Program-made: the position numbers and the translations under genes
DNA from: Burkholderiaceae bacterium
GTDB taxonomy: Bacteria; Pseudomonadota; Gammaproteobacteria; Burkholderiales; Burkholderiaceae_F
Assembly (NCBI GenBank): GCA_022843955.1
Contig: JALHMQ010000003.1
Coordinates: 310,001 to 374,000 of the forward strand
Length of the DNA stretch: 64,000 nt
Direction: 5' to 3'
Notes under the pieces: model-generated
Told to the model about the DNA's origin: nothing
The model's input: the letters and a program-made list of their open reading frames with translations, nothing else
Databases searched by the model: none
Part shown: positions 19,221 through 31,517 of the stretch, piece after piece
Layout of the letters: each line of letters starts with the position of its first letter
Position numbering within the stretch: the stretch's first letter is position 1

Positions 19221-19353
19221 GCCGCCATCGCGCAGCGTGGCGCCCAGCGGATGCGGCCGACCGGCGGCGAGCGGGCTCAGGTCGCCTCCGGACCGCGCCG
19301 CGTGCTCACGCCCGCAAGGTGCAGAGCGGCGGGGTCGAGTGGCTGGCGCCGAC

Positions 19354-21519
19354 TCATGTCGGCTCCAGCACCACCACGCCCAGTGGCGGCAGCGTCAGCG
19401 CCAGCGAATGGCTGCGACCATGTGCGGGGTGGGCGGTGGCATGCAGCGGCGCCTCGCCGCTGCCGATGTTGCTGCCGCCGTAGAACTTCGAGTCGCTGTT
19501 GAACACCTCGCGCCAGCTGCCGGCGCCAGCCACGCCGACGCGGTAGCCGTGGCGCGGCACCGGGGTGAAGTTGCAGGCCACCAGCAGCACCTGGCCGGCG
19601 TCACCGCGCCGCAGGTAGGCGAGGCAGGAGTGGTCGGCATCGTCGGCGTCAATCCACTCGAAGCCGCGGCGCTCGTGGTCGCAGCGATGCAGCGCCGGGC
19701 GGCCGGTGTACAGGCGGTTCAGATCGCGCACCAGTGTCTGCAGGCCGCGATGCTCGGGTGCATCGAGCAGATGCCAGTCGAGCGGAACATCGTGGTTCCA
19801 TTCGCGCTGCTGGCCGAACTCGCCGCCCATGAACAGCAGCTTCTTGCCGGGGTGGGTCCACATGTACGAGAAGAGCAGGCGCAGGTTGGCGAACTGCTGC
19901 CAGCGATCGCCCGGCATCTTGCCGATCAGCGAGCCTTTGCCGTGCACCATCTCGTCATGGGACAGCGGCAGCACGAAGTTCTCATCGAACGCGTAGAGCA
20001 GGCTGAAGGTCAGCGCGTTGTGATGCCAGCGCCGGTGCACCGGCTCCTTGCTGAAGTACAGCAAGGTGTCGTTCATCCAGCCCAGGTTCCACTTGTAGTG
20101 AAAGCCCAGGCCGCCGCCGGAGGTCGGCCGCGACACGCCGGGCCAGGCGGTGGATTCTTCCGCGACGGTCACGCTGGCGGGCACCTCGTGGCCGGTGATC
20201 TCGTTCATCCGGCGCAGGAACGAGATCGCCTCCAGGTTCTCGCGGCCGCCCATTGCATTGGGCACCCACTGGCCGGGCTTGCGGCTGTAGTCGCGGTACA
20301 GCATCGAGGCCACCGCATCGACGCGCAGGCCATCGACCCCCCACTGCTGCAACCAGTACAGCGCATTGCCGATCAGGAAGTTGCGCACCTCGGTGCGGCC
20401 GAAGTTGTAGATCAGCGTGTTCCAGTCCTGATGGAAGCCCTCGCGCGGATCGGCGTACTCATACAGCGCGGTGCCATCGAACTGCGCCAGTCCGTGCGCA
20501 TCAGTGGGAAAGTGCGCCGGCACCCAGTCGATCAGCACGCCGATGCCCTGCGCGTGGCACGCATCGAGAAAGCGGCCGAAGCCGGCGCCATCGCCAAAGC
20601 GCGAGGTCGGCGCGAACTGCGACAGCACCTGGTAGCCCCAGGACCCGTCGAACGGGTGCTCGGCGATCGGCAGCAGCTCGAGGTGGGTGAAGCCGAGCTC
20701 GGCGGCATAGGCGGGCAGCTGCGCGGCCAGCTTGTCCCAGTCGAGAAAGCCGCCGTCGGCGGCACGCCGCCACGAGCCCAGGTGCACCTCGTAGATCGAC
20801 ATCGGCGCATCGTGCCGATTGGCCTGCAGCCGCGCTGCCGGCAGCGCGCGCGTGCCCGGCAATGCCACGATGCTCGCCGTCGCCGGGCGCCGTTCGCCGG
20901 CGAAGGCGAACGGATCGGACTTGAGCGGCAGCACGCGGCCATCGCGGCTGCGAACTTCGAACTTGTAGCGATCGCCGAGCGCCACGTGCGGTACGAAGAT
21001 CTCCCAGACGCCGACGCCATGGTGCACGCGCATCGGATGGCGGCGGCCGTCCCAGGCATTGAAGTCGCCGACCACGCTCACCCGACTCGCGTTCGGTGCC
21101 CACACCGCGAAGCGGGTGCCGGCGATGCCGTCGAGCGTGAGCGGATGCGCACCCATCACCTGCCACGGTCGCAGGTGGCTGCCTTCACCGAGGAAGTAGA
21201 GGTCTTGCGCGCCGATGCTGGGGCCGAAGGCGTAGGGGTCGGCGTACTCGCCGGAGGTGGCGTTCTCCCACAGCACCCGCAGGCGGTAGGCGGCAGGTGG
21301 ATTGGTCAGCGGCGCTTCGAAGAACAGGCCCGGCACGCGCGGTGCGAGCAGCGCCAGGCGGGCGCCGGTGGCGGCATCGACCGCTTCCACCTCATGTGCA
21401 GCGGGCAGCAGCGCGCGCAGCCAGGTGCGGCCGCTGGCATCGGCATGCGGGCCGAGCACGGCGAACGGATCGCCATGGCTGCCGGCCAGTAGCGCGTCGA
21501 GGTCGGGGGCACTGATCAC
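19354..21519 (-). CDS. glgB: 1,4-alpha-glucan branching enzyme
   Basis: The enzyme creates alpha-1,6 branches in glycogen. It has 721 residues with the order N1 domain, CBM48 ([20 protein letters not shown]), GH13_9 catalytic barrel and C-terminal beta domain. The catalytic residues are Asp401 in [11 protein letters not shown] and Glu454 in TVAEESTAW, each four residues below the E. coli D405/E458 numbers. The start is the GTG at 21519. There is no strong RBS, but the N-terminus [16 protein letters not shown] matches the family. An ATGA at its 3' end overlaps the apparent true start of glgX. It lies 81 nt after glgP. Confidence 0.97.
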   Translation of the reverse strand: MISAPDLDALLAGSHGDPFAVLGPHADASGRTWLRALLPAAHEVEAVDAATGARLALLAPRVPGLFFEAPLTNPPAAYRLRVLWENATSGEYADPYAFGPSIGAQDLYFLGEGSHLRPWQVMGAHPLTLDGIAGTRFAVWAPNASRVSVVGDFNAWDGRRHPMRVHHGVGVWEIFVPHVALGDRYKFEVRSRDGRVLPLKSDPFAFAGERRPATASIVALPGTRALPAARLQANRHDAPMSIYEVHLGSWRRAADGGFLDWDKLAAQLPAYAAELGFTHLELLPIAEHPFDGSWGYQVLSQFAPTSRFGDGAGFGRFLDACHAQGIGVLIDWVPAHFPTDAHGLAQFDGTALYEYADPREGFHQDWNTLIYNFGRTEVRNFLIGNALYWLQQWGVDGLRVDAVASMLYRDYSRKPGQWVPNAMGGRENLEAISFLRRMNEITGHEVPASVTVAEESTAWPGVSRPTSGGGLGFHYKWNLGWMNDTLLYFSKEPVHRRWHHNALTFSLLYAFDENFVLPLSHDEMVHGKGSLIGKMPGDRWQQFANLRLLFSYMWTHPGKKLLFMGGEFGQQREWNHDVPLDWHLLDAPEHRGLQTLVRDLNRLYTGRPALHRCDHERRGFEWIDADDADHSCLAYLRRGDAGQVLLVACNFTPVPRHGYRVGVAGAGSWREVFNSDSKFYGGSNIGSGEAPLHATAHPAHGRSHSLALTLPPLGVVVLEPT

Positions 21520-21600
21520 TGTGGAACTGCGGGCAAGATCGAAGGTTCAGATGCGGCCGGAACCGCGTGACGCGACGCGCACGTCGCGGCACGCGTGACG

Positions 21601-24063
<2,463 letters not shown>

Positions 24064-24428
24064 CAAAGCGTTCTTGTCCGTAACGGGAAGTTGTTCAGCA
24101 GATTGCCCCTGCGCGCGCTGCAGCATGCGTCGCACTCAGGAACGGGGCAGTCATTGCGGGAAAAGCTTACGCGAGACCGTCGACGGGCCAGCGTGAGCGG
24201 AGGTGATTGGGACCGCGGCTGCGGCGCTCGTCAACGCATGCCGACGCGGGCTGATGTCTCCTCCCTCCAAGCGTGCCCCCTCATGGCGCAGGCGGGCGAA
24301 AGGCCCCATGAGCGCGACGTTCAAGCGCCGGCCGTGCGCCTGCGTCGAGTTGCGGCCAAGTTCGACACAACAGCGGACGCTGGCGCCGGCTCGACGCGAC
24401 ACCAAGGTTAACCGACGCCCGCCAGGGT

Positions 24429-24443
24429 TGTAGTTGAGCTACA
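24429..24443. promoter_or_regulatory. HexR-like operator candidate 1
   Basis: TGTAGTTGAGCTACA is a near-perfect 15-bp inverted repeat. It shares the TGTA-N7-TACA frame with three other sites in the window and with the published HexR consensus of Shewanella (TGTAATTAAATTACA). It is 229 bp before the amylase start. Assignment to HexR is inference from that match and from the HexR-type fusion at 38636. Confidence 0.6.
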
Positions 24444-24536
24444 GCCACGGAATCCAGTCATTCCTAACATGTTGATTAAGAACACCAAGTCGCGTCAATC
24501 GTTGGTGGTGAGATCCACTGTCTTTCGGTAAGCATG

Positions 24537-24551
24537 TGTATATTGACTACA
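24537..24551. promoter_or_regulatory. HexR-like operator candidate 2, overlapping a -35 box
   Basis: TGTATATTGACTACA keeps both outer TGTA/TACA half-sites with the same 7-bp spacing as the other three, although its left inner bases differ. It contains TTGACT (24543-24548), a good -35 box, with a weak -10 candidate TTCAAT 15 bp downstream. A repressor bound here would block RNA polymerase. Confidence 0.55.
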
Positions 24552-24657
24552 TTCGTGTTGTCTTTCAATTCGCGAACACAACAAAAACACTCGGCATGGC
24601 TTGCCCGGTCGCAGGCGCGTTGCGGCGGCGTTGGCAAGCACGTGCGGGGGAGCACAC

Positions 24658-26244
24658 ATGGTCGTCAACGGGCTGCGCGCGGTCGCCGCGTGGTTTTGCG
24701 GGGCGTGGCACAGGCTGTGGCGTGTCGGGGCGCGAACGTCCGCCGCGCTGCTATCGGCAGCGCTGCTCGCGGCCGCGCTGCCCGCCAGTGCGCGCGAACT
24801 GGGCAGCGTCTGGGCGGGAGAAGTGCTCTATTTCGTCCTGATCGACCGCTTCGCCGATGGCGACTCCAGCAATAACCCTCGTGTTCAGCGTCGCAACCCG
24901 GGTGGGTATCACGGCGGCGATCTCAAGGGACTGACGCAGCAACTCGACGAGCTGGCCGATCTCGGGGTTACCGCGCTGTGGATCAATCCCGTGCAGTTGC
25001 AGATGGAGCGAGGCGTGCCGGCGCAGGCGCCGGCCAAATTGGGCGTGTCGGCGTTCGATCACTGGGGCTTTCACGGCTACTGGATCGCGGACTTCAAAAA
25101 GATGGAGCCGCAGTTCGGCTCAGTCGAGGACCTGAAAAATCTGGTCGACGCGGCGCGCAAGCGCGGCATCAAGGTGCTGCTGGATGTGGTCTACAACCAC
25201 ACGGGTTACGAATCGACCTATGCAGGCCGTCGTACCGCTACGGGCGAACCTTGGATCCGCCTTGGCGAAGGCAGTTGCGAGGTCGATCCAGTGACCTGCC
25301 GCGTCGGCGGGCTGCCGGACTTGCGCACCGAACTGCCCGAGGTACGCGACTACGTGCTGGACGCCAACATCGCGCTGGCGCGCCAGGCCGGCGTGGCGGG
25401 CTTCCGGCTCGACACCTACAAGCACCTGGCGAGCGACTTCTGGCGCGAGCACCGTGCGCGCACGCGCGAGCAACTCGGCCCGGACTTCTTTCTTTTGGCG
25501 GAGTACTGGGGAGGCACGGCGCAGTCGCTCGACGGCTTCTTCGAACGCGACGAGGTCGACAGCGGCTTCGACTTCAGCTTCAAGGGCAGCTGCGAGGCCT
25601 GGGTGCTCGGTCGCGGCCGTTCGGTCGCTTTCGGCAGCTACCTGCGTTCGCGCCATCAGGTCCGCCCCGGCTATCTGCTGGCGCACTACCTGTCTAGCCA
25701 CGACGAGCCGATGGCTCTCGGCAATCTCGACGGTGACAAGCAGAAGTTTCGGCTGTGTGTGGCGGTGCAGATGACGTCACTCGGCATGCCTGTCATCTAC
25801 TACGGCGAAGAGGTCGGGCGCGGCGGCACTGAATGGCCGCTCAACCGCAACGACATGCCGTGGGGCAAGCGCGACGTCTTGCCGGGCAGGGGCGTGGCGC
25901 GCGACGAAGCGCTGCGCGACTTCTATAAGAAGTTGATTCAGATCCGTAAGCAGCACCCAGCGCTGGTGCGGGGCGACTACGCGCTGCTGAGCGGGCGCGA
26001 CGACCGCGCGCTCGCCTATGGCCGGCGCGACGCCGCCAGCGGCGACCAGGTGCTGGTGCTGCTCAATCGTGACGACAAGCCAGTCAGCCTCGACGTTGCG
26101 TTGCCGTCCGGCTGGAGCACGGGGCCGCTGACCGATCGCCTGTTGGGCGGTGTGGTAGTGCCCGTCGACGGCCGCGTGCGGGTCGAAGTGGCACCAAAGT
26201 CGGTCCGCATCCTCGCAGCACCGATGACTGGAATTGCACGCTGA
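24658..26244 (+). CDS. Exported alpha-amylase family protein (GH13)
   Basis: The ATG at 24658 has GGGGGAG seven bases upstream. The 528-residue protein has a long signal peptide (hydrophobic core LLSAALLAAALPASA), then a GH13 barrel that starts GEVLYFVLIDRFADGDSSNN, typical of extracytoplasmic amylases. Catalytic residues are Asp252 (GFRLDTYKH), Glu282 (LLAEYWGG) and Asp349 (LSSHDEPM). It should hydrolyse starch or maltodextrin in the periplasm, or outside the cell if exported further. The stop overlaps the ABC ATPase start by 1 nt (TGATG), so amylase and importer are one transcriptional and translational unit. Confidence 0.93.
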   Translation: MVVNGLRAVAAWFCGAWHRLWRVGARTSAALLSAALLAAALPASARELGSVWAGEVLYFVLIDRFADGDSSNNPRVQRRNPGGYHGGDLKGLTQQLDELADLGVTALWINPVQLQMERGVPAQAPAKLGVSAFDHWGFHGYWIADFKKMEPQFGSVEDLKNLVDAARKRGIKVLLDVVYNHTGYESTYAGRRTATGEPWIRLGEGSCEVDPVTCRVGGLPDLRTELPEVRDYVLDANIALARQAGVAGFRLDTYKHLASDFWREHRARTREQLGPDFFLLAEYWGGTAQSLDGFFERDEVDSGFDFSFKGSCEAWVLGRGRSVAFGSYLRSRHQVRPGYLLAHYLSSHDEPMALGNLDGDKQKFRLCVAVQMTSLGMPVIYYGEEVGRGGTEWPLNRNDMPWGKRDVLPGRGVARDEALRDFYKKLIQIRKQHPALVRGDYALLSGRDDRALAYGRRDAASGDQVLVLLNRDDKPVSLDVALPSGWSTGPLTDRLLGGVVVPVDGRVRVEVAPKSVRILAAPMTGIAR

Positions 26245-27362
26245 TGGCTTCGATCCTCCTGCGCGATGTCTGCAAGAGCTACACCAGCGACGTCGCTGTC
26301 ATTCGCAACTTGAGCTTCGACATCCGCGATGGCGAGTTCATGGTGTTTGTCGGTCCGTCGGGGTGCGGCAAATCGACCGTGCTGCGCATGATCGCCGGAC
26401 TGGAGTCGATCACCAGCGGCGAGATTCTGATCGGCGACCGCGTCGTCAATGACGTGCACCCAAAGGATCGCGACATCGCGATGGTGTTCCAGAGCTATGC
26501 GCTGTACCCGCACATGACGGTGTACGACAATATCGCGTTCGGTCTGCAGATCCGCAAGATTCCCGACCACGAGATCAAGCGCCGCGTGCAGGAAGCCGCT
26601 GAGACGCTCGGCCTGGTGTCATTTCTCGACCGCAAGCCGAAGGCCCTGTCGGGCGGCCAGCGCCAGCGGGTCGCGCTCGGCCGCGCGATCGTGCGCAATC
26701 CGGCGGTGTTCCTGTTCGACGAACCGCTATCAAACCTGGATGCCGAGCTGCGCGTGCACATGCGCGCCGAGTTGTCGCGGCTGCAGCGTCGTCTGGGCAC
26801 GACCACCGTGTATGTCACCCACGATCAGGTCGAGGCCATGACCATGGGTCACCGGATATGCGTGTTGCGCCCCTGCGGCAACGACCCCGGCGTCAACAAC
26901 CTGACGCAGGTCGGCACGCCAATGGAGATCTACGACACGCCGGACAACCTGTTCACCGCGCGCTTCATGGGCACGCCGCGCATGAACATCGTGAGCGCCA
27001 AGATCACCGACGACGGCAGCGACGTCTACTTCTTCGGCCACCGTCTGCACGTGCCGCCCGTCTTTCGCGAGGCGGCGCAGCGCTACAAGGGGCGCGACGT
27101 GATGCTGGGGATCCGGCCCGAGCACATCGGCGCTGCCGACGAAGTCGACTGGACCAGCACCTCGAGCATCACCGGCAAGGTCGAGATCACCGAGCCGCTT
27201 GGCCACGAGGTGATCGTGCACTTCGAGGTGCAGGGCGAGACGCTGGCGGGTCGCCTGCGAAGCCATGCATCGCTGCCGAAGATGGGTGATCCCATCACGC
27301 TGCTGGTCAAGACCGAATCCATGCACCTGTTCGATCCTGTCACCGAGCAACGCCTGCGCTGA
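26244..27362 (+). CDS. malK: Maltodextrin ABC transporter ATPase (MalK/UgpC type)
   Basis: The 372-residue protein has Walker A GPSGCGKST (37-45), a Q-loop in VFQSYALYPHMT, signature LSGGQRQR (135-142), Walker B AVFLFDE (154-160) and switch His in YVTHDQVEAM. A C-terminal TOBE domain of the MalK/CUT1 type follows (MLGIRPEHIG is typical). It would energise the MalFG-like permeases encoded just downstream. Substrate assignment to maltodextrin is from the neighbours (amylase, MalE-like protein, two amylase genes), since CUT1 ATPases do not themselves show specificity. An insertion RPCGNDPGVNNLTQ in the beta strand after the switch region is unusual. Confidence 0.92.
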   Translation: MASILLRDVCKSYTSDVAVIRNLSFDIRDGEFMVFVGPSGCGKSTVLRMIAGLESITSGEILIGDRVVNDVHPKDRDIAMVFQSYALYPHMTVYDNIAFGLQIRKIPDHEIKRRVQEAAETLGLVSFLDRKPKALSGGQRQRVALGRAIVRNPAVFLFDEPLSNLDAELRVHMRAELSRLQRRLGTTTVYVTHDQVEAMTMGHRICVLRPCGNDPGVNNLTQVGTPMEIYDTPDNLFTARFMGTPRMNIVSAKITDDGSDVYFFGHRLHVPPVFREAAQRYKGRDVMLGIRPEHIGAADEVDWTSTSSITGKVEITEPLGHEVIVHFEVQGETLAGRLRSHASLPKMGDPITLLVKTESMHLFDPVTEQRLR

Positions 27363-27383
27363 ACCCACCACGGAGACGTCACC

Positions 27384-28625
27384 ATGTCGAAGCGAATCCT
27401 GATCAAGTCCGCGTTATCGGCCGCCGTCGTCGGTGCTACGGCGCCTTTCGCCCGCAGTGTCCGAGCGCAGGGTGCCAACGAGCTGACCGTATGGCATGCC
27501 TACCGGGGCGCGGAGAAGTCGGCCTTCGAGAAGGTGGTCAAGCTGTTCGAAAGCAAGCCGGCAGCCAAGGGACTCAAGGTCAGCACACTCGCGATCCCAT
27601 ATGACGCGTACGCCGATCGGATCAGTGCCGCGATTCCGCGCGGTCGCGGCCCTGACCTGTTCATCTATGCACAGGACCGGCTGGGCGGCTGGGTCGAGGC
27701 TGGCAAGACGGTCGAGCCGCTCGATTTCTTCATCGACAAGGCGCAACGCGACAGTTACCTGCCGAACATGATGGAGGCCATGACTTATCGCAAGTCGGTC
27801 TACGGGCTGCCGCTGAACTACAAGAGCACGACGCTCATCTACAACACCGCGCTGGTGAAGTCGCCGCCGAAGACCGCGGCCGAGATGATCAAGCTCGCCA
27901 AGGAGCACACCCGGGCGGACTCCGGCCGCTACGGGCTGGCCTACTGGTACACCAACTTCTACTTCCACGCCGCGCTGATGAATGCCTACGGCGGCGCGGT
28001 GTTCGATCCGAGCGGCAAGCTGGTGCTCAACAGCCCGGCGACGATCGCCTCGATCAAGCAGATGATGAAATGGTTCAAGACCGACGGCGTGATGCCGCCG
28101 GAGCCGTCCGAGGCGCTGATCTCGTCGCTGTTCAACGAGGGCAAGGCGGCGATGGTCATCAACGGACCCTGGTTCATCGGCGAGATCTCGCCCAACGTCA
28201 AGTACGGGTTGGCGATGCTGCCGGTCGTCGACGAAGCCAAGAAGCCGATGCGCCCGTGGCTGACGATCGAGGGCGCCTACGTCGCGGCCGGCTCGAAACA
28301 GAAGGATGTCGCCTATGAGCTGGCGCGCTTTCTCACGGGCGCCGAGGCGGGCCTCGTGCTGGCGCTCGAGGGTCGTCAGTTGCACACCGCCAAAGCCGTG
28401 TACGACGACAAGCGCGTGAGCAGCGACCCGGTGCTCAAGGCGTTCTACGACCAGCTCGCCAACGCGGAGGCGATGCCCAATCGGGCGGAGATGACGATGG
28501 TCTGGTCGCCGGCGACGACGGCGATGAACAAGATCGTCAAGGGCAGCGCCGCGCCGGAAGCGGCGATCAAGGAGGCGCACGACGCGATCCAGGAAGCGAT
28601 CAACGCGCTGCGCAAATCGCGTTGA
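27384..28625 (+). CDS. malE: Maltose/maltodextrin ABC transporter substrate-binding protein
   Basis: This 413-residue periplasmic protein has a signal peptide (MSKRILIKSALSAAVV..., cut near VRA) and then ELTVWHAYRGAEKSAFEKVV, the usual start of the MalE/CUT1 binding-protein fold. The later VYGLPLNYKSTTLIYNT and FNEGKAAMVINGPWFIGEI segments are also typical, the latter being the hinge-side signature. It captures maltodextrins and delivers them to the MalFG permeases. It lies 21 nt after the ATPase gene. Maltodextrin rather than another oligosaccharide is inferred from the locus and from the MalE-like motifs. Confidence 0.92.
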   Translation: MSKRILIKSALSAAVVGATAPFARSVRAQGANELTVWHAYRGAEKSAFEKVVKLFESKPAAKGLKVSTLAIPYDAYADRISAAIPRGRGPDLFIYAQDRLGGWVEAGKTVEPLDFFIDKAQRDSYLPNMMEAMTYRKSVYGLPLNYKSTTLIYNTALVKSPPKTAAEMIKLAKEHTRADSGRYGLAYWYTNFYFHAALMNAYGGAVFDPSGKLVLNSPATIASIKQMMKWFKTDGVMPPEPSEALISSLFNEGKAAMVINGPWFIGEISPNVKYGLAMLPVVDEAKKPMRPWLTIEGAYVAAGSKQKDVAYELARFLTGAEAGLVLALEGRQLHTAKAVYDDKRVSSDPVLKAFYDQLANAEAMPNRAEMTMVWSPATTAMNKIVKGSAAPEAAIKEAHDAIQEAINALRKSR

Positions 28626-28668
28626 TGCCGCGCTGATCACCCTCTCCGCAGCGCCGACGGACCCGACC

Positions 28669-30606
28669 GTGTTCGACCTGCCAGCCACCGCCAGGAAGGC
28701 CGGTTCCACGCGTTATCGCGCGGCGGTCGGTCTGGTCGCGAGCCTCGCGACCGTGCTGCTGGCGTCGATGCTGCTGATCGGCGGCGGCCACGCCGACGTC
28801 GATCGCGAGAACCGGCAGCGGCAGGCGATCCTCGTCGCCAATGCGGCCGCGGCCTCGATCGCCGATGCCGCTGAAACCGAAGTGGCTGCCCGCCTGAAGA
28901 CGTGGAAGAGCGGCGACCTGTCGGTCGAGTCGATCCGCGTGGTGGCTGGCCGCGAGCTCGTCGCCTCCACGCGCGCCGAGGACGAGGCGCCGCGCAGCCT
29001 GCAGCGCGAGGAGCGCGCGCTGTTCGATTTGGCGAACACGCTGCGCGCCGCGGCGGAGACCAACAACAGCGAGGGCGTGGTTCGCAAGAAGACGCTGCAG
29101 GTAGAGGACCTTGACGGGGTGCTGCAGGTGACGGTCCCCTACGAGTTGAAGGGCGAGTTCGCGGGTGTCGTTCAGGTGCAGTACCTGGCCGCAGGCGCCA
29201 GCGACGGACATCGGGGGCCGCGCTGGGGCATTGCGCTAGTCGTGCTTCTTGCCGCGGCCGGTCTCGGCGCGGCGCTGCGTATTGCGCCCGAACGCCGGTT
29301 CGACGTTGCACGCGCCGTCGCGGTCGCCGCGCTGATCGTCGGTGCCGTGATCTACCAGCGCTTCGAACTGTCCGGGGTGACCGAGACCGCGCAGCAAGGA
29401 GAGTCTGCCATCGCCCGGTTGCAGGCGGCGGCGGCTGCGATCTACGGCCGCAGCGGTGCGCCGGCTGTGCGCGATCAAGCAGCGCCGAGCCAGTGGGACA
29501 CCGACAGTTACCGGCGCCCGCTTAACTCCGTGTCGTACGGCGGGCAGGTGCTGGCGGGCGGCGGCGAGGCGGCGGCGCCGCTGGTCCGCTTCGTCGAGCG
29601 CTTGCTGTGGGTCGTCAACGCGCTTGGGCTCGGCATCCTGCTTTTCGTTGTGCAGGGCTGGGCCGAGCGCACGCGCAAGGCGCTGGTCAGCAACGCGGCC
29701 GCCTATGGGTACGTCGCGCCGGCGATGATCGGCACGTTGATCCTCGTGTTCTTCCCGTTTCTCTACGGGATCGTGCTCGCGTTCACCGACACGACGCTCT
29801 TCAACGAGTCGCTGCCGCTGCGCGATCGCTGGGTCGGGCTGGCCAACTTCTTCACGATCCTGGGTGACTTCAACCTCTACGAGCGCACGCCTGAAGGGCT
29901 GGTCTGGAACTACCAGAATTTCTACTGGACGCTGATGATGACCGTGATCTGGACGGTCTCCAACGTCGCCATCGGCGTCAGCGTCGGCTTCCTGCTGGCC
30001 CTGGCGCTGAACACCGAGGGATTGCGCGGCAAGACCGTGTACCGCGTACTGCTGATCTTGCCCTGGGCCATTCCCAACTACATCACTGCGCTGATCTGGC
30101 GCGGCATGTTCCATCCGCAGTTCGGCGTGATCAACCAGGCACTGCAGATGTTCGGCTTCGCACCGGTGGCCTGGTTCGACGGCGTGGTCAGCAGCTTTCT
30201 CACCGGGCTGGCGACCAACGGCTGGCTGAGCTTCCCGTTCATGATGGTTGTGATCCTGGGTGCGCTGCAGTCGATCCCGCGCGACATGTACGAGGCCGCC
30301 GAGGTCGAAGGCGCCAGCAAGTGGCAGCAGTTCAAGGGCATCACGCTGCCGCTCCTGCGGCCCACCCTGGTGCCGGCGATCGTGCTCTCGGTGGTCTGGA
30401 CCTTCAACATGTTCAACGTGATCTTCCTCGTCTCCGGGGGCCAGCCGGCCGGCGCCAACGAGATCCTGATCACCAAGGCCTACAAGATCGCCTTCGAAAA
30501 CTATCAGTACGCCTACGCGGCGGCGTACTCGACGGTGATCTTCATGATCCTGCTCGTGTACGGCTATTTCCAGACGCGCCTGACGCGTGCAACGGAGACG
30601 TACTGA
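28669..30606 (+). CDS. malF: Maltodextrin ABC permease with large N-terminal extension (MalF)
   Basis: At 645 residues it is longer than E. coli MalF (514) and much longer than CUT1 permeases (about 300). The canonical permease core starts near residue 345 (AYGYVAPAMIGTLILVFFPF) and carries the EAA loop near 541-566 (EAAEVEGASKWQQFKGITLP). In front of it lie a membrane helix (about 20-42), a charged extracytoplasmic domain (about 43-175), two helices (about 183-226) and a second periplasmic stretch before another helix (about 307-326). The GTG at 28669 is the only reasonable start, though its RBS is weak. The extension's function is unknown. The stop overlaps the MalG start by 1 nt. Confidence 0.9.
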   Translation: MFDLPATARKAGSTRYRAAVGLVASLATVLLASMLLIGGGHADVDRENRQRQAILVANAAAASIADAAETEVAARLKTWKSGDLSVESIRVVAGRELVASTRAEDEAPRSLQREERALFDLANTLRAAAETNNSEGVVRKKTLQVEDLDGVLQVTVPYELKGEFAGVVQVQYLAAGASDGHRGPRWGIALVVLLAAAGLGAALRIAPERRFDVARAVAVAALIVGAVIYQRFELSGVTETAQQGESAIARLQAAAAAIYGRSGAPAVRDQAAPSQWDTDSYRRPLNSVSYGGQVLAGGGEAAAPLVRFVERLLWVVNALGLGILLFVVQGWAERTRKALVSNAAAYGYVAPAMIGTLILVFFPFLYGIVLAFTDTTLFNESLPLRDRWVGLANFFTILGDFNLYERTPEGLVWNYQNFYWTLMMTVIWTVSNVAIGVSVGFLLALALNTEGLRGKTVYRVLLILPWAIPNYITALIWRGMFHPQFGVINQALQMFGFAPVAWFDGVVSSFLTGLATNGWLSFPFMMVVILGALQSIPRDMYEAAEVEGASKWQQFKGITLPLLRPTLVPAIVLSVVWTFNMFNVIFLVSGGQPAGANEILITKAYKIAFENYQYAYAAAYSTVIFMILLVYGYFQTRLTRATETY

Positions 30607-31484
30607 TGGCCGCCACACTGGCCAAGCGGGGCAACCACCTCTGGCTGCATGTGGCGCTGATCAGCTTCACGCTGATGGCGATCTACCCGGTGCTGTGGGT
30701 GCTGACGTTGGCGTTCTCGGGCCAGCAGAGCGTGGGCATCATCGACCTGCCCAAGGACCCGACCTTCTTCGATCGTCTGCGCGGCGTGTTGCCCTGGCCG
30801 GAGCACGTGTCGATCAAGAACTTCACCGACGTGTGGACCGAGCAGCCGTTCGGTCGCTGGCTGCTCAACAGCGTGATCGTCTCGCTGATGACCACCGTGC
30901 TCGGCGTGTTCCTTGCCTGCACTGCCGCCTACGCGTTCTCGCGCTTCCGGTTTGCCGGGCGCGACACCGGGATGTTGATGTTCCTGGTCTCGCAGATGTT
31001 CCCGGGCACGCTGATGCTGATCCCGCTGTTCATCATCATCGTCAAGTGGCTGAACCTGGGCAATACCTTCTGGGGCCTGGTGATTGTCTACTCGGTGACG
31101 GCGATTCCGTTTTGCGTCTGGATGCTCAAGGGCTACTTCGACACCATTCCGTATGACATCGAGGAGTCGGCGATCATCGACGGCGCTTCGCGCCGGACGA
31201 TCTTCCTGCGAATCATCCTGCCATTGGCCAAGCCGGCGATCGCCATCACGGCGCTGTTTTCGTTCATGACGGCGTGGAACGAGTTCATCCTGGCATCGGT
31301 GTTTATGGAAACCGAAGCCAACTACACCGCGCCGGTGGGATTGCGATTCTTCGTCGGCGGGTTTTCATCGCAGTGGGGCTTCTTCGCCGCGGGCTCGGTC
31401 ATCGTTTCGCTGCCGGTGGTGGTTCTGTTCCTTTACCTGCAGAAGTATTTGGTCTCCGGTCTCACGGCCGGGAGTGTGAAGTAG
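30606..31484 (+). CDS. malG: Maltodextrin ABC permease (MalG)
   Basis: The ATG at 30606 shares one base with the MalF stop (TGATG). The protein has 292 residues, six predicted membrane helices and the permease EAA loop near residues 186-210 (EESAIIDGASRRTIFLRIIL), where it meets the ATPase. The N-terminal helix LHVALISFTLMAIYPVLWVL and the periplasmic segment with EHVSIKNFTDVW are typical of MalG. With MalF it forms the membrane channel. It is the last importer gene; a gene for a putative carbohydrate-binding secreted protein follows at 31518. Confidence 0.95.
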   Translation: MAATLAKRGNHLWLHVALISFTLMAIYPVLWVLTLAFSGQQSVGIIDLPKDPTFFDRLRGVLPWPEHVSIKNFTDVWTEQPFGRWLLNSVIVSLMTTVLGVFLACTAAYAFSRFRFAGRDTGMLMFLVSQMFPGTLMLIPLFIIIVKWLNLGNTFWGLVIVYSVTAIPFCVWMLKGYFDTIPYDIEESAIIDGASRRTIFLRIILPLAKPAIAITALFSFMTAWNEFILASVFMETEANYTAPVGLRFFVGGFSSQWGFFAAGSVIVSLPVVVLFLYLQKYLVSGLTAGSVK

Positions 31485-31517
31485 TTGTCGTTCAACCAAG
31501 TCAAGAGAGGCGTATCC

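Larger units (their letters stand above)
24064..24657. other. Divergent intergenic region, glgP / alpha-amylase operon
   Basis: This 594-bp gap contains no credible gene. The half near glgP is GC-rich; the half near the amylase (24420-24600) is clearly AT-richer, as expected for a promoter. It holds two TGTA-N7-TACA palindromes (24429-24443 and 24537-24551), and the second overlaps a TTGACT -35 candidate. A GGGGGAG ribosome-binding site at 24645-24651 serves the amylase ATG. Confidence 0.7.

Noticed and set aside
19237-21492. Plus-strand frame of 751 codons across glgB
   Set aside because: GlgB is unambiguous on the minus strand with both catalytic residues in place.
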